This document shows, piece by piece, positions 7,721 to 15,288 of a DNA stretch of 27,418 bases. The notes below the pieces were generated by a model. That model searched no databases. It had not been told where the DNA came from and saw nothing but the letters and a program-made list of their open reading frames with translations. The DNA comes from Peptostreptococcaceae bacterium oral taxon 113 str. W5053 (GTDB lineage Bacteria > Bacillota > Clostridia > Tissierellales > Peptoniphilaceae). Positions within the stretch are counted from its first letter, which is position 1, and the number at the start of each line of letters is the position of its first letter. Position numbers and translations under genes: made by a program. Location: the NCBI GenBank assembly GCA_000467935.1, contig KI259861.1, positions 1-27,418 of the forward strand, written 5' to 3'.

Positions 7721-9106
7721 ATGAATTTTCAGCATATTATGGGAGCGGTTATAATCATAGCTCTTGTTATAATTATAGGAATTTATGCAGGCAAAAAGGT
7801 AAATTCAGCTTCAGATTTCGCCAGTGCAGGTCGAAGGGCTTCTTTATTTATGGTGATGGGAGCTTTGATAGGTACTTTAGTAGGCGGTGCATCAACGATA
7901 GGGACTGCTCAACTGGCATTCAGTTATGGATTTTCGGCTTGGTGGTTCACTTTAGGCGGAGGTCTTGGGCTTATAGTGATGGCTGTATTCTATATTAAGC
8001 CCGTTTATAACGCGAAGGCAATAACTATTCCCGGGATAATAAGTTTGGAATATGGAGAGAAGGCAGGTTTTACACTTGCCGTTCTTAGTTCGGTGGGAAG
8101 TTTTATAACGATAGTATCACAAATTATATCGGGAGTTGCGCTTATCACTGCAGTAATAAGTCTTTCTCCGTTTATATCAACGACTGTAGTAGTTATGATT
8201 ATGATGGTTTATGTTCTCCTTGGAGGAGCATTGGGAGCGAGTTATGTAGGAATGTTTAAAACCATTATATTGTATATTTTTGTAGGTTACTGTGGTATCT
8301 TGGCTATACATTTCCATGGGGGAATTAATGCTTTTCTGAATTCTGTATATTTACCTTCCGATCGGTTTTTCAATCTGTTGGCCAGAGGATCCGCAAGGGA
8401 TATTGGGGCCGGCATATCTTTGATACTTGGAGTCATTACTACACAGGCATATATATCAGCTGTTATTTCAGCGAAAACTGAAAAAACAGCTAAAATTGCA
8501 GCATATATCTCCGGAATATTGATTCCAGTTATAGGCATTGCAGGTATCTTTGTTGGACTTTATATGAAGCTTAATTATCCTGATATTCAGGCAAGTATGG
8601 CTTTACCTTTATTTATAATTAAAAAAATTCCTCCCCTGATTGGGGGTATGATGCTTTGCACTTTGTTGATAGCTGTAGTAGGTACCGGTGCGGGTATTGC
8701 ATTAGGGATGAGCAATATATTGACAAAAGATATCATCATGAAACTTTCAAAAAAGAATTTTGATGATAGAGGTTTTTTGCTCATATCAAGACTCGTGCTA
8801 GTGCTGATTTTTTTAGTAACAGCGGTATTTTCTTTTGGAAATCTCGGCGGAGTTATATTAAACTACAGCTTTCTTTCCATGGGATTACGCGGGGCTGCCG
8901 GCATTGTTCCGTTTTCGGCAACATTATTTATGAAGGGTAAGATATCTAGCAATTGTGCTATAGCATCCATGATAGCCGGTGTAGTTCTTACTTTAGCGGG
9001 TAAGCTAATCCTGCCTTCTTCCATTGATCCTCTGTTTCTTGGACTGTTGGGCTCAATTGTGGTGCTTATTTTTAATCAAAAGCCTTCATATGGATTGGAT
9101 CAATAA
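7721..9106 (+). CDS. Sodium:solute symporter family protein
   Basis: A 461-residue membrane protein with about 12-13 hydrophobic segments and the sodium/solute symporter (SSS) signature near residues 53-70 (GGASTIGTAQLAFSYG). A GAGGTTG site lies just before the ATG. Relatives carry proline, pantothenate, sugars or short carboxylates with sodium; the residues that would choose the substrate cannot be assigned by eye. As the last gene of cassette A, before a good terminator, it most likely imports the compound catabolised by the dehydrogenase/CoA-transferase pair or detected by the GAF activator. Having both this symporter and the permease suggests separate uptake and efflux or two substrates. 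Confidence 0.85.
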   Translation: MNFQHIMGAVIIIALVIIIGIYAGKKVNSASDFASAGRRASLFMVMGALIGTLVGGASTIGTAQLAFSYGFSAWWFTLGGGLGLIVMAVFYIKPVYNAKAITIPGIISLEYGEKAGFTLAVLSSVGSFITIVSQIISGVALITAVISLSPFISTTVVVMIMMVYVLLGGALGASYVGMFKTIILYIFVGYCGILAIHFHGGINAFLNSVYLPSDRFFNLLARGSARDIGAGISLILGVITTQAYISAVISAKTEKTAKIAAYISGILIPVIGIAGIFVGLYMKLNYPDIQASMALPLFIIKKIPPLIGGMMLCTLLIAVVGTGAGIALGMSNILTKDIIMKLSKKNFDDRGFLLISRLVLVLIFLVTAVFSFGNLGGVILNYSFLSMGLRGAAGIVPFSATLFMKGKISSNCAIASMIAGVVLTLAGKLILPSSIDPLFLGLLGSIVVLIFNQKPSYGLDQ

Positions 9107-9144
9107 TTTCTGTTATTGAAAGAATTGGAAGTCATATCTTCAAG

Positions 9145-9173
9145 ATCTTCGAGTAATTACTCGGAGATTTTTT
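9145..9173 (+). terminator. Rho-independent terminator of cassette A
   Basis: ATCTTCGAGTA pairs with TACTCGGAGAT (one G-T wobble) and is followed directly by TTTTTT. It lies 38 bp after the symporter stop. Confidence 0.8.
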
Positions 9174-9482
9174 ATATAAACAAAACAGTTGGATAGGGCT
9201 TTAGCCATAAGAAATCAAGAAAAAAATGCTTTTGTGATAAAATGGATTGAAACTTGGAAAATTCTAAAAAGGAGTTATAATGATGGGTCTAATCAATAGG
9301 GCATAATTTATCACAGATTAAAAGGAAATGCAAAAATCATAAAGAAATGCTTAAAAATATAAGTTATAAGAAGGGAATGCAATGGAAAAGGAGGAAACGG
9401 AAAGGGGGCGGGAATCAGAGTTATCTTTTCGGTGGCGTTTTTTATTTTTTCGTGGTATGCTATAAAAAAGGAGGGATATGGA
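9174..9482 (+). other. Intergenic stretch without a convincing gene
   Basis: About 300 bases separate cassette A from the ogt-like gene. A TAAAAGGAG site near 9269 precedes an eight-codon frame ending at about 9306; it matches nothing I know. A TATGCTATAAAA sequence near 9457-9468 may be part of the promoter for the next gene, but no good -35 is seen. This is also where codon usage changes. Confidence 0.4.
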
Positions 9483-10013
9483 ATGTTTCGGGCGGAATAT
9501 TGTTCTCCTTTGGGAATGTTGACTCTTGCAAGTGACGGGAAGGCTTTGTGGGGTTTATGGATAAAGGGACAAAAATATTTCGGCGCTTCCCTGTCTGTGG
9601 CGGATTTTCCATTGAAGGATTGTGGTGTTTTTCAAGAGGCGTTTCTTTGGTTGGATGCTTATTTTGCAGGGAAGAGACCGGAGTGTGCGCATTTACCTTT
9701 GCATTTATCCGGTACAGATTTCCAACAGGCAGTGTGGCGAATTTTGTGTGAGATTCCCTATGGACAGACACGTACATACGGGACGATTGCAAAGGCTTTG
9801 GTAGAGTCCGCTTTGTATAAGCGGATGTCCCCACAGGCGGTGGGTGCCGCGATAGGTCGTAATCCTATCGGAATTATTGTCCCTTGTCATCGGGTAATAG
9901 GGCTTGGTGGAAATGTAACCGGTTATGCCGCCGGCGTGGAGAAGAAGTTGTTTTTGTTAAGACATGAAGGGGTGGATTGTTCCTCTTTGTTTTTGCCTAA
10001 GTGGATAGATTGA
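9483..10013 (+). CDS. ogt: Methylated-DNA--protein-cysteine methyltransferase
   Basis: Repairs O6-alkylguanine by irreversible transfer of the alkyl group to its own cysteine. 176 residues, normal for the Ogt/AdaB type. The diagnostic motif IIVPCHRVIG is complete, with the acceptor Cys135. The DNA-binding helix region FQQAVWR-L-EIPYGQTRTYG lies at about 80-100, with GAAIGRNP at 121-128. I start at 9483 because AAGGAGGG ends 7 bases before it; a longer frame from 9432 would add a hydrophobic stretch foreign to the family. It is followed after 21 bp by a racemase gene, probably in one transcript, and appears unrelated to the fermentation cassettes on either side. Confidence 0.93.
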   Translation: MFRAEYCSPLGMLTLASDGKALWGLWIKGQKYFGASLSVADFPLKDCGVFQEAFLWLDAYFAGKRPECAHLPLHLSGTDFQQAVWRILCEIPYGQTRTYGTIAKALVESALYKRMSPQAVGAAIGRNPIGIIVPCHRVIGLGGNVTGYAAGVEKKLFLLRHEGVDCSSLFLPKWID

Positions 10014-10034
10014 ATGATAGAAGAGGAGATTTGG

Positions 10035-10706
10035 ATGAAGACAATTGGGATTATCGGGGGAATGGGACCGGAGGCGGCTATGGATTTGGCGAAGAAGATT
10101 TTAAATCATACGCCGGCGAAGAGGGATCAGGAGCATATTCCCGTGCTGATTTATAATAATACGGCGATTCCGGATCGTACGGAGTATCTTTTGGGAGGGG
10201 GAGAAGACCCTACAGAAGAACTCATACACACGGCAAAGGTTTTGGAGGGAGCCGGAGCGGAGTTGCTTTTGCTATCCTGTAATACGGCGCATGCTTTTTA
10301 TGAAAAAGTGCAGGCAGGAGTGAGGGTTCCGATTTTAAATATGATTGATTGGACGGCGAAGCGAGCCAAGGAGACAGGGGGAGAATATATGCTTTTGGCG
10401 ACTCAGGGAAGTTATAAAATCGGCTTGTATGAGAGAGCTTTTCAAAGAGAAGGGGTTTCTTTGGTTTTGCCTGAGGAGAAGATACGACAGCGTTTGATGC
10501 ATTGGATTTACGATGGCGTAAAAGCGGGAAAGGTGGCAAACGTTTTGCCTGAAGTGGAAAAGTTTTTGGACAAAATAAAAGGGTTTGTTCCGGTACTCGC
10601 CTGTACGGAACTTCCCCTGTTATTTGATGCTTTGCCTTTTTCGGTGTCGGTTTTGGATCCGACGGATATTGTCGCTGAGGTTGCAGTGAAGAAGGCTATG
10701 GTGTGA
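10035..10706 (+). CDS. Aspartate/glutamate racemase family protein
   Basis: Cofactor-independent racemase of the Asp/Glu/hydantoin family, 223 residues. It shows the N-terminal IGIIGGMGP motif, substrate-loop NNTAIPDRT, and both active-site cysteines: Cys82 in SCNTAH and Cys190 in ACTEL. The presence of both cysteines argues for real two-base racemisation. The start at 10035 follows AGAGGAG at a normal distance; an in-frame ATG at 10014 is less well placed. Aspartate is the more usual substrate of this branch (YgeA/RacD type), but this is a family guess. Its last 11 bases overlap the end of the convergent gene on the other strand. Confidence 0.9.
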   Translation: MKTIGIIGGMGPEAAMDLAKKILNHTPAKRDQEHIPVLIYNNTAIPDRTEYLLGGGEDPTEELIHTAKVLEGAGAELLLLSCNTAHAFYEKVQAGVRVPILNMIDWTAKRAKETGGEYMLLATQGSYKIGLYERAFQREGVSLVLPEEKIRQRLMHWIYDGVKAGKVANVLPEVEKFLDKIKGFVPVLACTELPLLFDALPFSVSVLDPTDIVAEVAVKKAMV

Positions 10707-11124
10707 TGAGTTTTTGTATTGCTTTGATGAGGGAACGGTCTACACGGACTTGTTCCTTTTTATTTTGGTATTCAATGAGTCCTGTATTTTCATCCATATT
10801 GAGTCTTATGGTGATGCCGTTATCCAAGATGAGGCTGGTGTGGAATTCTGTGCTTTCGTGTTCCCGAATGCGCAGGGTATTTTGTAGGCGTTTGGAAATA
10901 TTTTTGCTTTGAGCTTCGTCCAGTTCAAGACTTCGATTTTCGTGTTCAATGGTAATGTGTTCAGATACCAGAGGATAACTGTTGGAAGCATAGTTTTTTG
11001 TGCTCATAAAAAGCCAGACGGCGAATATAAGAAAAGCGAGTCCTGTGGCGATTTGAAGTTTGCTTTTGGACGATTTGGACATGGGTTTATTTCTTTGCTG
11101 TAATTTTCCCGATCTGTTTTTCAT
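10696..11124 (-). CDS. Small membrane-anchored protein of unknown function
   Basis: 142 residues. A basic N-terminus is followed by one hydrophobic helix at about 24-41, then a charged, polar domain of about 95 residues, predicted outside the membrane. No motif is recognised; there are no cysteines. An AGAGGTG ribosome site precedes the ATG at 11124. The gene converges on the racemase gene with an 11-bp overlap. It is probably real because of its good ribosome site, its membrane anchor and the lack of any alternative gene over this stretch, but no role can be proposed. Confidence 0.65.
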   Translation of the reverse strand: MKNRSGKLQQRNKPMSKSSKSKLQIATGLAFLIFAVWLFMSTKNYASNSYPLVSEHITIEHENRSLELDEAQSKNISKRLQNTLRIREHESTEFHTSLILDNGITIRLNMDENTGLIEYQNKKEQVRVDRSLIKAIQKLITP

Positions 11125-11224
11125 TTTTTACACCTCTTTGTGATTGATAGGCTTATTGTACACTATTTTTTTTAGAATGGGAAGAAATGAAAATGGATTC
11201 AAATTCGGATTCGGGGAAAGAGTA

Positions 11225-11233
11225 TGATATAAT
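11225..11233 (+). promoter_or_regulatory. Extended -10 promoter before the MaoC fusion gene
   Basis: TGATATAAT, a consensus TATAAT with an extended TGn, lies 25 bases before the start codon at 11258. The -35 (possibly TTCGGA, 18 bp upstream) is weak. The regulator gene 11990-13447 would share this transcript. Confidence 0.5.
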
Positions 11234-11257
11234 CAAAAAAGAAGTAGAGGTGATTGG

Positions 11258-11986
11258 ATGAAGGTCGGAATTAAATATTGCGGTGGATGTCAAAACAGAT
11301 ATAATCGTTCGGATTTCGTAAACGAGGTCAAAGCGAAGAATACCGATGTGGATTTTGTGATTGCACAAGATGCCGATGTGGTAGATTATCTCTTGGTGAT
11401 TAACGGTTGCACGGCAGCTTGTGCGGATATTTCAAAGATCACGTCTCGAAAGGGATATTTTATGGTGACGGGTAAACATCAGATAAAGATGGTTCAGAAA
11501 AAATTAGATGAATTAAAAGAAGAAGAGAAAGAAGATAAAGCTCGTCGAAAAATTTTGCGAATTGGTGACCATGCGCAGTTTTCCAAGACAATTACCGATG
11601 CGGATGTTACTCTGTTTGCCGGTGTGACGGGGGATTTTGCCCGTATGCATGTGGACGAAGAATTTGCGAAGCTCTCCGAATTCGGAGGTCGTGTTGTGCA
11701 TGGAATGTTGGCTTTAAGTTATATTTCTACGGTGATGGGGATGAAGCTTCCCGGAGACGGAACGATTTTTATGGGTCAAAATATGAAGTTTTTACGTCCC
11801 GTTTTTGTCGGTGATACGTTGACGGCAAAGGTTGAGATGATTTCTTTTATAGAGCAGAATGAATTTTATATCGGTGTGTTCCGAGGAGTTTGCGAAAATC
11901 AAAAACAAGAAATGGTACTTCGAGGAACTTTTGAACAGAAGATGCCGAAATATTATTTTGTCATAGAGGAAGAGAATAAGGAGTAA
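11258..11986 (+). CDS. Cys-rich domain fused to MaoC-like (R)-enoyl-CoA hydratase
   Basis: A 242-residue two-domain protein. The first about 85 residues carry CGGC at 8-11 and a second pair, Cys51 and Cys55, suggesting a metal or Fe-S site; I do not recognise this domain beyond its resemblance to small clostridial CGGC proteins. A charged linker (about 78-97) leads to a hot-dog hydratase domain at about 100-230. That domain has the (R)-hydratase catalytic pair Asp126 and His131 in GDFARMH (D-x4-H as in PhaJ) and GGRVVHGML at 143-151. It would add water to crotonyl-CoA or a similar enoyl-CoA to give an (R)-3-hydroxyacyl-CoA. It is coupled (3-bp gap) to the activator of the abfD operon, whose product is crotonyl-CoA, so a role next to that pathway is likely. 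AGAGGTGATT precedes the start. Confidence 0.82.
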   Translation: MKVGIKYCGGCQNRYNRSDFVNEVKAKNTDVDFVIAQDADVVDYLLVINGCTAACADISKITSRKGYFMVTGKHQIKMVQKKLDELKEEEKEDKARRKILRIGDHAQFSKTITDADVTLFAGVTGDFARMHVDEEFAKLSEFGGRVVHGMLALSYISTVMGMKLPGDGTIFMGQNMKFLRPVFVGDTLTAKVEMISFIEQNEFYIGVFRGVCENQKQEMVLRGTFEQKMPKYYFVIEEENKE

Positions 11987-11989
11987 AAA

Positions 11990-13447
11990 ATGCAGAGCTA
12001 TCTCAATCGACCAAAAGAGTTTTCACATATGGATAGAGAAGGTTTAATTCGAGTGGTGGAGGATTTACACAATCAATTGGATGAAGTCATTGTTATTTTG
12101 GAAAATATCAATGATGGAATCTATTTAACCGATGGCAAAGCGCATACAATTTTTCTAAATAAAGCTTATGAGAAGATGAGCGGAACTCCTCGCAATAAAT
12201 TTATAGGAAAGAGTATGTATCAAATTGTGGAAGAGGGATTGATTGATAGTTCCGGAACGATTATGGTTTTGGAGAATCAAAAAGAGGTGACGATTGAGCA
12301 GACGTTAAATAACGGATGTTTAGCTTTAATCACCAGTACACCTATTTATAATGAAGAAGGCGAAATCATTTTGGTGGTTACGGTTCTAAGGGACATTACA
12401 GAGTTAAGTCGCCTACAGGAAGAAGTTGCCCATCGGGAAAAAGAAATCATTCAATTGAAAAAATATATGGAGAGTCGCAAGAAGGTTATCTATAACAGTA
12501 AGGTGATGGAGAGCGTTCTGGCAAGAGCTCAAAGGGTTGCCCGATATGATTCAACGGTGCTTTTGACAGGAGAAACCGGTGCGGGAAAAGATGTTATTTC
12601 CCGTTTTATCTATGAAAATTCTTCTCGAAGTGATAACGATTTCTTCGTGATTAACTGTTCCACAATTCCGAAAACATTGATTGAATCCGAATTTTTCGGT
12701 TATGAGAAAGGGGCTTTTACCGGAGCGGTGAAGACGGGAAAGAAAGGTATTTTTGAAAGAGCGGACGGGGGGACTGTATTTTTGGATGAAATTGGCGAGC
12801 TTCCGCTGGATATGCAAGCGTCCTTGCTGCATGTATTGCAGGATAAAATCGTACGCAGAGTTGGTGGAACCCAAAATATTGATGTGGATGTACGAATCAT
12901 TGCCGCTACCAATCGGAATCTTCAGGAGATGGTGGAGGAGGGCAGTTTTCGGGAAGATTTATATTATCGCTTGAATGTTATTTCCATTGAAATCCCGCCA
13001 TTAAGACAAAGAAAAGAAGATATTTTTCCGTTGATTGACCATTTTATGAATTTTTTCAATTTGCGTTATGGAATGCATAAGCATTTTGCCGAGAATACTT
13101 TGCAGGCTTTGTATGAATATGACTGGCCGGGCAATGTCAGGGAATTAAGAAATTTTATAGAACGTGTTTTTATTTTAAGCCCCAGTGACATTATTTATAA
13201 GGAAGAATTACCCGTTGCATTGCAGAGTAAAGGAGAACAATTTATCATAGAAAACGAGGACATGACTTTACCGGAAGCCAGATCTCGAATAGAATCTCTA
13301 TTGATTGAAAAAGCTTTCATGAAGTATCGGAACGTCACCGATGCGGCAAAAGCGTTGGATATCGATCCTTCAACTTTTGTGCGAAAACGCAAAAAATATA
13401 TTGACGAAGGATTTTTATCTGAGAAAAAATTTGAAAAAAAACAGTAA
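11990..13447 (+). CDS. Sigma-54-dependent activator, PAS-AAA+-HTH
   Basis: A 485-residue enhancer-binding protein. PAS sensor about 30-140, coiled-coil linker about 138-162, AAA+ domain about 166-395 with Walker A GETGAGKD (194-201), a canonical GAFTGA sigma-54 loop (241-246), Walker B GGTVFLDE (260-267) and DWPGNVREL (378-386), and a C-terminal helix-turn-helix at about 435-470. The start follows AAGGAG, 3 bp after the upstream hydratase stop. A -24/-12 promoter lies 243 bp downstream, before abfD, with two tandem dyads in between, so this protein very probably activates the abfD operon in response to a small molecule bound by its PAS domain. Its relation to the first activator is limited to the AAA+ core. 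Confidence 0.93.
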   Translation: MQSYLNRPKEFSHMDREGLIRVVEDLHNQLDEVIVILENINDGIYLTDGKAHTIFLNKAYEKMSGTPRNKFIGKSMYQIVEEGLIDSSGTIMVLENQKEVTIEQTLNNGCLALITSTPIYNEEGEIILVVTVLRDITELSRLQEEVAHREKEIIQLKKYMESRKKVIYNSKVMESVLARAQRVARYDSTVLLTGETGAGKDVISRFIYENSSRSDNDFFVINCSTIPKTLIESEFFGYEKGAFTGAVKTGKKGIFERADGGTVFLDEIGELPLDMQASLLHVLQDKIVRRVGGTQNIDVDVRIIAATNRNLQEMVEEGSFREDLYYRLNVISIEIPPLRQRKEDIFPLIDHFMNFFNLRYGMHKHFAENTLQALYEYDWPGNVRELRNFIERVFILSPSDIIYKEELPVALQSKGEQFIIENEDMTLPEARSRIESLLIEKAFMKYRNVTDAAKALDIDPSTFVRKRKKYIDEGFLSEKKFEKKQ

Positions 13448-13463
13448 ATACAAGGATTTACAA

Positions 13464-13509
13464 AAAAATTGCATTTTTGCAATATACGCTTTGCAAAAAT
13501 GCAATTTTT
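13464..13509 (+). terminator. Long stem-loop after the activator gene
   Basis: A 19-bp perfect inverted repeat (13464-13482 with 13491-13509) encloses an 8-base loop and ends in a T-rich tract. It can end the activator transcript. The arms themselves contain the dyads listed separately, so the element may have two jobs. Confidence 0.7.
13469..13504. promoter_or_regulatory. Tandem dyads TTGCA-N4-TGCAA, candidate UAS
   Basis: Two 14-bp dyads, TTGCATTTTTGCAA (13469-13482) and TTGCAAAAATGCAA (13491-13504), have centres 22 bp apart, about two helical turns. They lie about 190-220 bp upstream of the -24/-12 promoter. This is the expected arrangement of enhancer sites for a sigma-54 activator of the kind encoded immediately upstream. 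Their role is inferred from position and symmetry. Confidence 0.5.
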
Positions 13510-13551
13510 ATTATGCAGAAAAATAGTATATTTTGACAGATGAATTGAACG

Positions 13552-13565
13552 AGAAAACGTTTACC
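13552..13565. promoter_or_regulatory. Weak cre-like (CcpA) site
   Basis: AGAAAACGTTTACC agrees with the inner 12 positions of the catabolite-response consensus TGWAANCGNTNWCA but not with its two end bases. It lies between the presumed UAS and the sigma-54 promoter. The rest of 13510-13689 shows no gene. Confidence 0.25.
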
Positions 13566-13689
13566 ATAGCGAAAGGGTAGAAATTAAAAAAAAGATTGAG
13601 ATTATCAGATTTAATTTTTTACAACAGCGTATTAAAGCTGCAACTTAATTGAGAGTGATTATTGATTAAAAAGGAGAACAGAAAAAAGT

Positions 13690-13705
13690 TGGCATGGTTT
13701 TTGCG
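13690..13705 (+). promoter_or_regulatory. Sigma-54 (-24/-12) promoter of the abfD operon
   Basis: TGGCATG-GTTT-TTGCG has the invariant GG and GC with correct spacing and shares TGGCATG with the cassette A promoter. It lies 55 bp before the abfD start and directly downstream of a sigma-54 activator gene. Confidence 0.83.
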
Positions 13706-13759
13706 ATACATAATAGTGCAGAAGATGTTGGCAAATAATTTTAAAGGAGTGTGAAGAAA

Positions 13760-15226
13760 ATGGCATTAATGACAAGAGAAGAGTACATCGAGAGCTTAAG
13801 GAAACTGGACTTAAAGGTTTATATGTTCGGTAAAAGAGTGGAAAACGTGGTGGACAATCCGATTATTCGTCCTTCCATGAACAGCGTGGCTATGACTTAT
13901 GAATTGGCACAACAAGATGAATATAAAGATTTGCTTACGACCAAATCTCATTTAACAGGGGAAACAGTCAATCGTTTTACCCATATTCATCAAAGCACGG
14001 ACGATCTTGTTAAGAAAATTAAAATGCAAAGATTGTTAGGACAAAAGACCGCTTCTTGTTTCCAAAGATGTGTAGGTATGGATGCTTTCAATGCATTATA
14101 TTCCACTACATATGAGATGGATAAAGAGTATGGTACGAACTATCATGAAAGATTTAAAAAATATCTGCTAATGGCTCAAGAAAATGACTGGACTGTTGAC
14201 GGTGCCATGACCGACCCGAAGGGCGACAGAGGATTATCTCCTTCTAAACAAGCCGATCCGGATTTATTCTTGCATATCAACGAAGTTCGTGAAGACGGTA
14301 TCATCGTAACCGGTGCTAAATGTCACCAAACCGGTTCTTTGAATTCTCATGAACACATTTTCATGCCGACGCAAGCTTTAAGTGATGATGACAAAGACTA
14401 TGCGGTATCTTTCGCAGTTCCTTCCGATGTAGAAGGTATGTTTATGATTCTCGGTCGTCAATCTTGCGACACCAGAAAATTAGAAGAAGGTGCGGATATC
14501 GATCTTGGAAACAGTGGATTCGGCGGACACGAATGCTTAGTAGTACTGGATCATGTATTTGTACCGAATGAAAGAGTGTTTATGTGCAGAGAAAATAAAT
14601 ATGCAGGCTTGTTAGTAGAACGTTTTGCAGGATATCACAGACAATCTTACGCTTGTAAGACCGGTGTAGGTGATGTTCTTATCGGTGCGGCAGCTCTTGC
14701 GGCTGACTACAACGGAGCGGCTAAAGCTTCTCACATTAAGGACAAATTAATCGAAATGATGCACTTGAACGAAACCATGTGGGCTTGTTCCGTAGCTTGT
14801 TCTTATGAAGGATATAAAACGGAATCCGGTGCATACTTGATTGACCTTCTATTGGCCAATGTATGTAAACAAAATGTTACCAGATTCCCCTATGACATCG
14901 CTCGTTATGCGGAAGACATCGCCGGCGGCTTGATGGTTACTCTTCCTTCCGAAGCGGACTTCCGTCATCCGGAACTCGGGCCGGTTATGAAAAAATACTA
15001 TTCCGGAAAAGTCGGAACGTCGACTGAAAACAGACTTCGTGTATTGCGTTTGATTGAAAATCTGTGCTTAGGTACCGCTGCTGTAGGATATAGAACAGAA
15101 TCCATGCACGGGGCAGGTTCTCCACAAGCACAAAGAATTATGATTTCAAGACAAGGAAATTTACCGGCTAAGAAACAAATGGCGAGAGAAATTGCTCACA
15201 TCGATGTTTCTAAAGATGATATCTAA
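13760..15226 (+). CDS. abfD: 4-hydroxybutyryl-CoA dehydratase / vinylacetyl-CoA isomerase
   Basis: Flavin and [4Fe-4S] enzyme that dehydrates 4-hydroxybutyryl-CoA to crotonyl-CoA by a radical mechanism and isomerises vinylacetyl-CoA. The 488 residues agree closely with the remembered Clostridium aminobutyricum sequence (YIESLRKL, MQRLLGQKTASCFQRC, AMTDPKGDRGL, LLANVCKQN, YRTESMHGAGSPQAQRIM). Cluster ligands Cys100, Cys104, His293 and Cys299 are present, as are the acid/base Glu258 (GGHE) and the Glu of TESMHG. Compared with the reference (His292/Cys299, seven apart) the His-Cys spacing here is six, one residue shorter. I use ATG 13760 because AAAGGAG is 10 bases upstream; a GTG at 13751 is too close to it. 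It is the first gene behind the second sigma-54 promoter. Confidence 0.95.
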   Translation: MALMTREEYIESLRKLDLKVYMFGKRVENVVDNPIIRPSMNSVAMTYELAQQDEYKDLLTTKSHLTGETVNRFTHIHQSTDDLVKKIKMQRLLGQKTASCFQRCVGMDAFNALYSTTYEMDKEYGTNYHERFKKYLLMAQENDWTVDGAMTDPKGDRGLSPSKQADPDLFLHINEVREDGIIVTGAKCHQTGSLNSHEHIFMPTQALSDDDKDYAVSFAVPSDVEGMFMILGRQSCDTRKLEEGADIDLGNSGFGGHECLVVLDHVFVPNERVFMCRENKYAGLLVERFAGYHRQSYACKTGVGDVLIGAAALAADYNGAAKASHIKDKLIEMMHLNETMWACSVACSYEGYKTESGAYLIDLLLANVCKQNVTRFPYDIARYAEDIAGGLMVTLPSEADFRHPELGPVMKKYYSGKVGTSTENRLRVLRLIENLCLGTAAVGYRTESMHGAGSPQAQRIMISRQGNLPAKKQMAREIAHIDVSKDDI

Positions 15227-15288
15227 TTTATTAAACTTAAGTCTGAAATTCTGAAAATCTCAAACAAATAAGGGAAGGAGGGGAGCTT

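Noticed and set aside
9201..9215. A 15-base direct repeat (TTAGCCATAAGAAAT) recurring at 26787-26801
   Set aside because: A single 15-base match in 27 kb of AT-rich sequence is close to chance expectation; flanks do not match and the second copy is inside a coding frame.
9347..9535. A 62-codon frame upstream of the ogt-like gene
   Set aside because: Low complexity, no ribosome site, overlaps the start of the well-supported ogt-like gene in another frame.
13583..13622. AAATTAAA...TTTAATTT inverted repeat as a UAS
   Set aside because: Short AT-only arms with a long spacer are expected by chance in this composition.
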